Below are positions 61,195 to 64,000 of a stretch of 64,000 nucleotides of DNA, piece after piece (position 1 is the stretch's first letter; each line of letters starts with the position of its first letter). The DNA comes from Parasponia andersonii (taxonomy: Eukaryota > Streptophyta > Magnoliopsida > Rosales > Cannabaceae). Location: contig JXTB01000714.1 in the NCBI GenBank assembly GCA_002914805.1, positions 87,016 to 151,015 on the forward strand, read 5' to 3'. Both the position numbers and the translations under genes were made by a program. Below the pieces are notes generated by a model. That model did no database searches, had not been told where the DNA came from, and saw nothing but the letters and a program-made list of their open reading frames with translations.

Positions 61195-63900
61195 GTTCAT
61201 GACGTCTCCGTTGCGTCATCGACTTTGAACCGCTCGATATGGTTTTTGAATTGCCACAAGGCATCCTCATGCTCTTAGCTAGCCTCGGTCTCGGGCAAAT
61301 TCTTCCATTTCACAAGGTATTCTCGATAAATAGGAATACCACGTCGATATATCAAGCGATTGACTAGAATATACTCTGCCTCTTTATCAAAAGAGGTTAC
61401 TACCATAGTATGAGCCTTTTTGGACTCGCCTCTTGAAGGATCTTTTTCATCTCCTGGTAAAATTTTAGTATGCTAATATAGAAGACAGAGAAAATCTTTA
61501 ACTTGGTAGAGAGTTAAAACTTATAAGAGACCTTACCCACATGCTTGAGTACCTGAAATGGACTCTTGTATTTGTGCACCAACCCTTTATGCACCTTTCT
61601 TAATATTTTGAATTGTTGGAGCAGTAACTTGACAAGGACTAAATCCTACTCTTGGTACTCAATATACCTCCTCTTTTTGTCAGCCCATTTTTTCATTCCT
61701 TTAGAAGTTTTATTCAAGCAGGCCCTAGCCAACTCTGCTTATTCATGTCATGCCTTAGTAAACTTGAAAACCGCTGAACTCTTCCCACTGTAACTTGTCA
61801 TTAAGGCATGTAGAGGCATAGGTTATTGACCCATGACTATCTCAAAGGATTTTTACTCGTGGAATCGTTCCTCTGAAGTTTAAAGGAAAATTGGGTTACG
61901 TCAAGTAATTTTACCGAATCTTTTTGATTGACATTCACAAAATGCCTGAAGTATAGCTCCAGCAAGGCATTCACTCTTTCCGTCGGACCATCACTTTAGG
62001 GGGTGAAAGCTAGTAAAAAAGTTCAAGTCTGAGTCCATCAACTTGAATAATTCTGTCCAAAACCTTCTAGTGAATCGGGGTTCACGATCACTTACGATGT
62101 TTGATAGAACTCCCTAAAACTTTACAACATGCTTCATAAAAAGCCATGTGGTCTTGTCAGCGGGACAATCAGGTGAAGCAGGTATAAAGGTGGCATACTT
62201 GCTGAATCAATCAACCACCACTATAATGCTACCAAAGCCCTTCGATATAGGCAAACTAGTGACAAAATCTATGGAAATACTCTCTCATAATCTCTCAGGA
62301 ATGGGGAGAGCTTCCAATAATCTGTCCAGTGATTGTGGTTCTACCTTGTCTTATTGGCATACGAGATAGGTTCATACATAGGCCTCGACATTATCGCTCA
62401 GTTGAGTTCAATAGTAGATAGCTTTGATAAGAGCGAGAGTGCGTTTCTGACTTGGGTGACCAGTACACAAAGATTTGTGGCACTCTTTAATAAACTTTTT
62501 TCTTAAGTTCCCTCATGTAGGCACATAAAGTCATTTGTCTTTGGCATAGAAAAGTCTGCTGCTCAGCCAAAAGCGTCTCGTCTTTCCTTCTTTTACTAGG
62601 GGTAGCAAGCTTTTTGCAAAAACATCGTGTTCTAGCCCTTTCTTGATTTTCTTCATCAAGGTGCTATCAAGCATACTTAAGGCAGCCAGTTCCACCTTTT
62701 TGCTTAGGGCATCTGCCACCACATTAGCTTTCTCAAACTTGTATTCAAGCCTATAATCGAATTCTACAAAGAAGTTTTGCTACTGAACTTGCTTGGGACT
62801 CAACTTTTTCTGAGTTTGAAAGTAGCTTATGGGTATGTTATCGGTCATGATCGTGAAGTGAGTGCCCAATAAGTAGTGTAGCCATACCCTTAGGCAATGG
62901 ATGATAGAAGTCATATCTTTTTCTTGCACCATGTAGCGTCTCTCAGTGTCATTGAGCTTGCGACTTTCATAAGTAATGGGACGCCCTTCTTGCATTAGTA
63001 CTCCACCAATAGCAAAGTCAGAGGCATCCGTGTGAAACTCATATGCCTTAGAGTGGTCAGGCAAGCTAAGAATTGACTCTTCGCTTATTACCTTCTTCAA
63101 GTCCTCGAATGAGACTTGACATTCGGCATCTACTCCCAAGACTTATTCTTCTTGAGCAGGTTAGTAAGTAGCGATGCACTTGCTGAGTAAGACTTGATGA
63201 ACTGCCTATAGTAGTTCATAAGTCTGAGGAAAGATCTCAACTCTGGCATATTAGTGGGAGGTTCCCACTCTTAGATGGTTTGTATCTTGGTTTCACCCAT
63301 CATATGTTTCCCATCCCTTATTTTATGCCCTAGAACATCACTTCCTCTTGGGCGAAGGAGCATTTCTCTTTCTTAATAAATAGTTGATTTTCCCTCAAGA
63401 CCTTGAATACCTTTCTCAAATATTCTAAGTACTCTTCCATGGTCTTGCTATAGGTAACTATATCATCAAGGTAAACTATCATGAACCGATCGAGGTAGGG
63501 ATGGAATAGCTTATTCATGAGGGTGCAGAAAATAGCGAGTGTATTGGTAAGACCAAGTGGCATGACTAAGAATTCATAAGCACCATACCTTGCCACACAT
63601 GTGGTCTTGGGCTCATCTCCCTCTGCTATGCATACTTGGTAGTACCCTAAGCACAGATCAAGTTTCGAGAAGTATCTAGTGTTCCTAAAATGATCAAACA
63701 AGTCGGCAATCAGTGGGATAAGGTACTTATTCTTCATCGTCACCTTGTTAAAAGCCCAGTAATCAATGCACATCCTTAGTGAGCCATCTTTCTTCTTTTG
63801 GAACAACACCGGGGTACTGAAAAGAGCTTTAGATGGCCTGATGAAACCCGTATCAAGCAACTTCTTTCATTGTTTCCAGAATTCCGCTAACTCCGAGGGG
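61195..63900 (-). pseudogene. pol region of element 4 (fossil, partial)
   Basis: Reverse transcriptase (about 63900-63200, [47 protein letters not shown]); RNase H (about 63140-62780, SKAYEFHTDASDFAIGGVLM, ITYESRKLNDTERRY); integrase (about 62500-61500); chromodomain at the left end (about 61400-61200). Collinear with element 3. Broken. Confidence 0.87.
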
Positions 63901-64000
63901 GGGCCATTCGATAGGGACTCATTGTGGGTGATCTCATGTGTAGCTCAAGCTCGATTTCATAATCTATCTCCCTCCTAGGTAGAAGTTTCTTGGGCAAGGC

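Larger units (their letters stand above)
60532..64000 (-). mobile_element. Ty3/gypsy chromovirus element 4, cut by window edge (fossil)
   Basis: Minus-strand relative of element 3. The 3' LTR (60532-61179) is at its left; chromodomain, integrase, RNase H and reverse transcriptase follow to the right. The window ends between protease and RT. The sequence around 63970-64000 matches element 3 near 53880-53910. The remainder, with gag and the 5' LTR, lies outside. Broken, with several breaks; age cannot be judged without the second LTR. Confidence 0.9.

Overview
The window is nuclear DNA from a flowering plant, most likely a core eudicot. It has AT-rich spacers, plant-type introns, two ordinary plant genes, MITEs, and four Ty3/gypsy LTR retrotransposons of plant-specific lineages. 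I cannot name the species from the sequence.

Layout. 1-4390 is an AT-rich nest of small DNA transposons: a foldback MITE and two hAT-type elements, each with an 8-bp target duplication. 4391 to about 16.2 kb is Tat-lineage gypsy element 1 on the minus strand. Its inner LTR runs into an N gap (15717-16305). 16.3-34.2 kb is a gene island. It holds a five-coding-exon gene for a filament-like plant protein (FPP7 type, plus strand, 24123-27866) and a six-exon WSD1-like wax ester synthase/diacylglycerol acyltransferase gene (minus strand, 28819-31705), convergent and about 950 bp apart. 34243-47238 is Tat element 2 (plus strand), with complete LTRs and a 5-bp target duplication. 47.2-51.4 kb is spacer with a degraded copia fragment. 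51370-57368 is chromovirus element 3 (plus strand). 57.4-60.5 kb is spacer. 60532 to the window end is chromovirus element 4 (minus strand), cut by the window edge.

The two Tat elements belong to one family and flank the gene island in opposite orientation, with their 5' LTRs facing the island. The two chromoviruses also form an inverted pair, with 3' ends facing each other. All four elements look like broken fossils. By LTR divergence, element 1 is the youngest and elements 2 and 3 are older.

The most interesting feature is a long gene-like unit on the opposite strand between pol and the 3' LTR of both Tat elements. In element 2 it has its own TATA box, an N-terminal domain resembling the Pfam 'putative gypsy type transposon' family, a coiled-coil part and a poly(A) signal. 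Intron-like GT-AG gaps fall at matching places in both copies. Extra antisense ORFs are known in this lineage. The promoter, intron and poly(A) architecture seen here is my inference and deserves a check. No CRISPR array, rRNA or convincing tRNA gene was seen.
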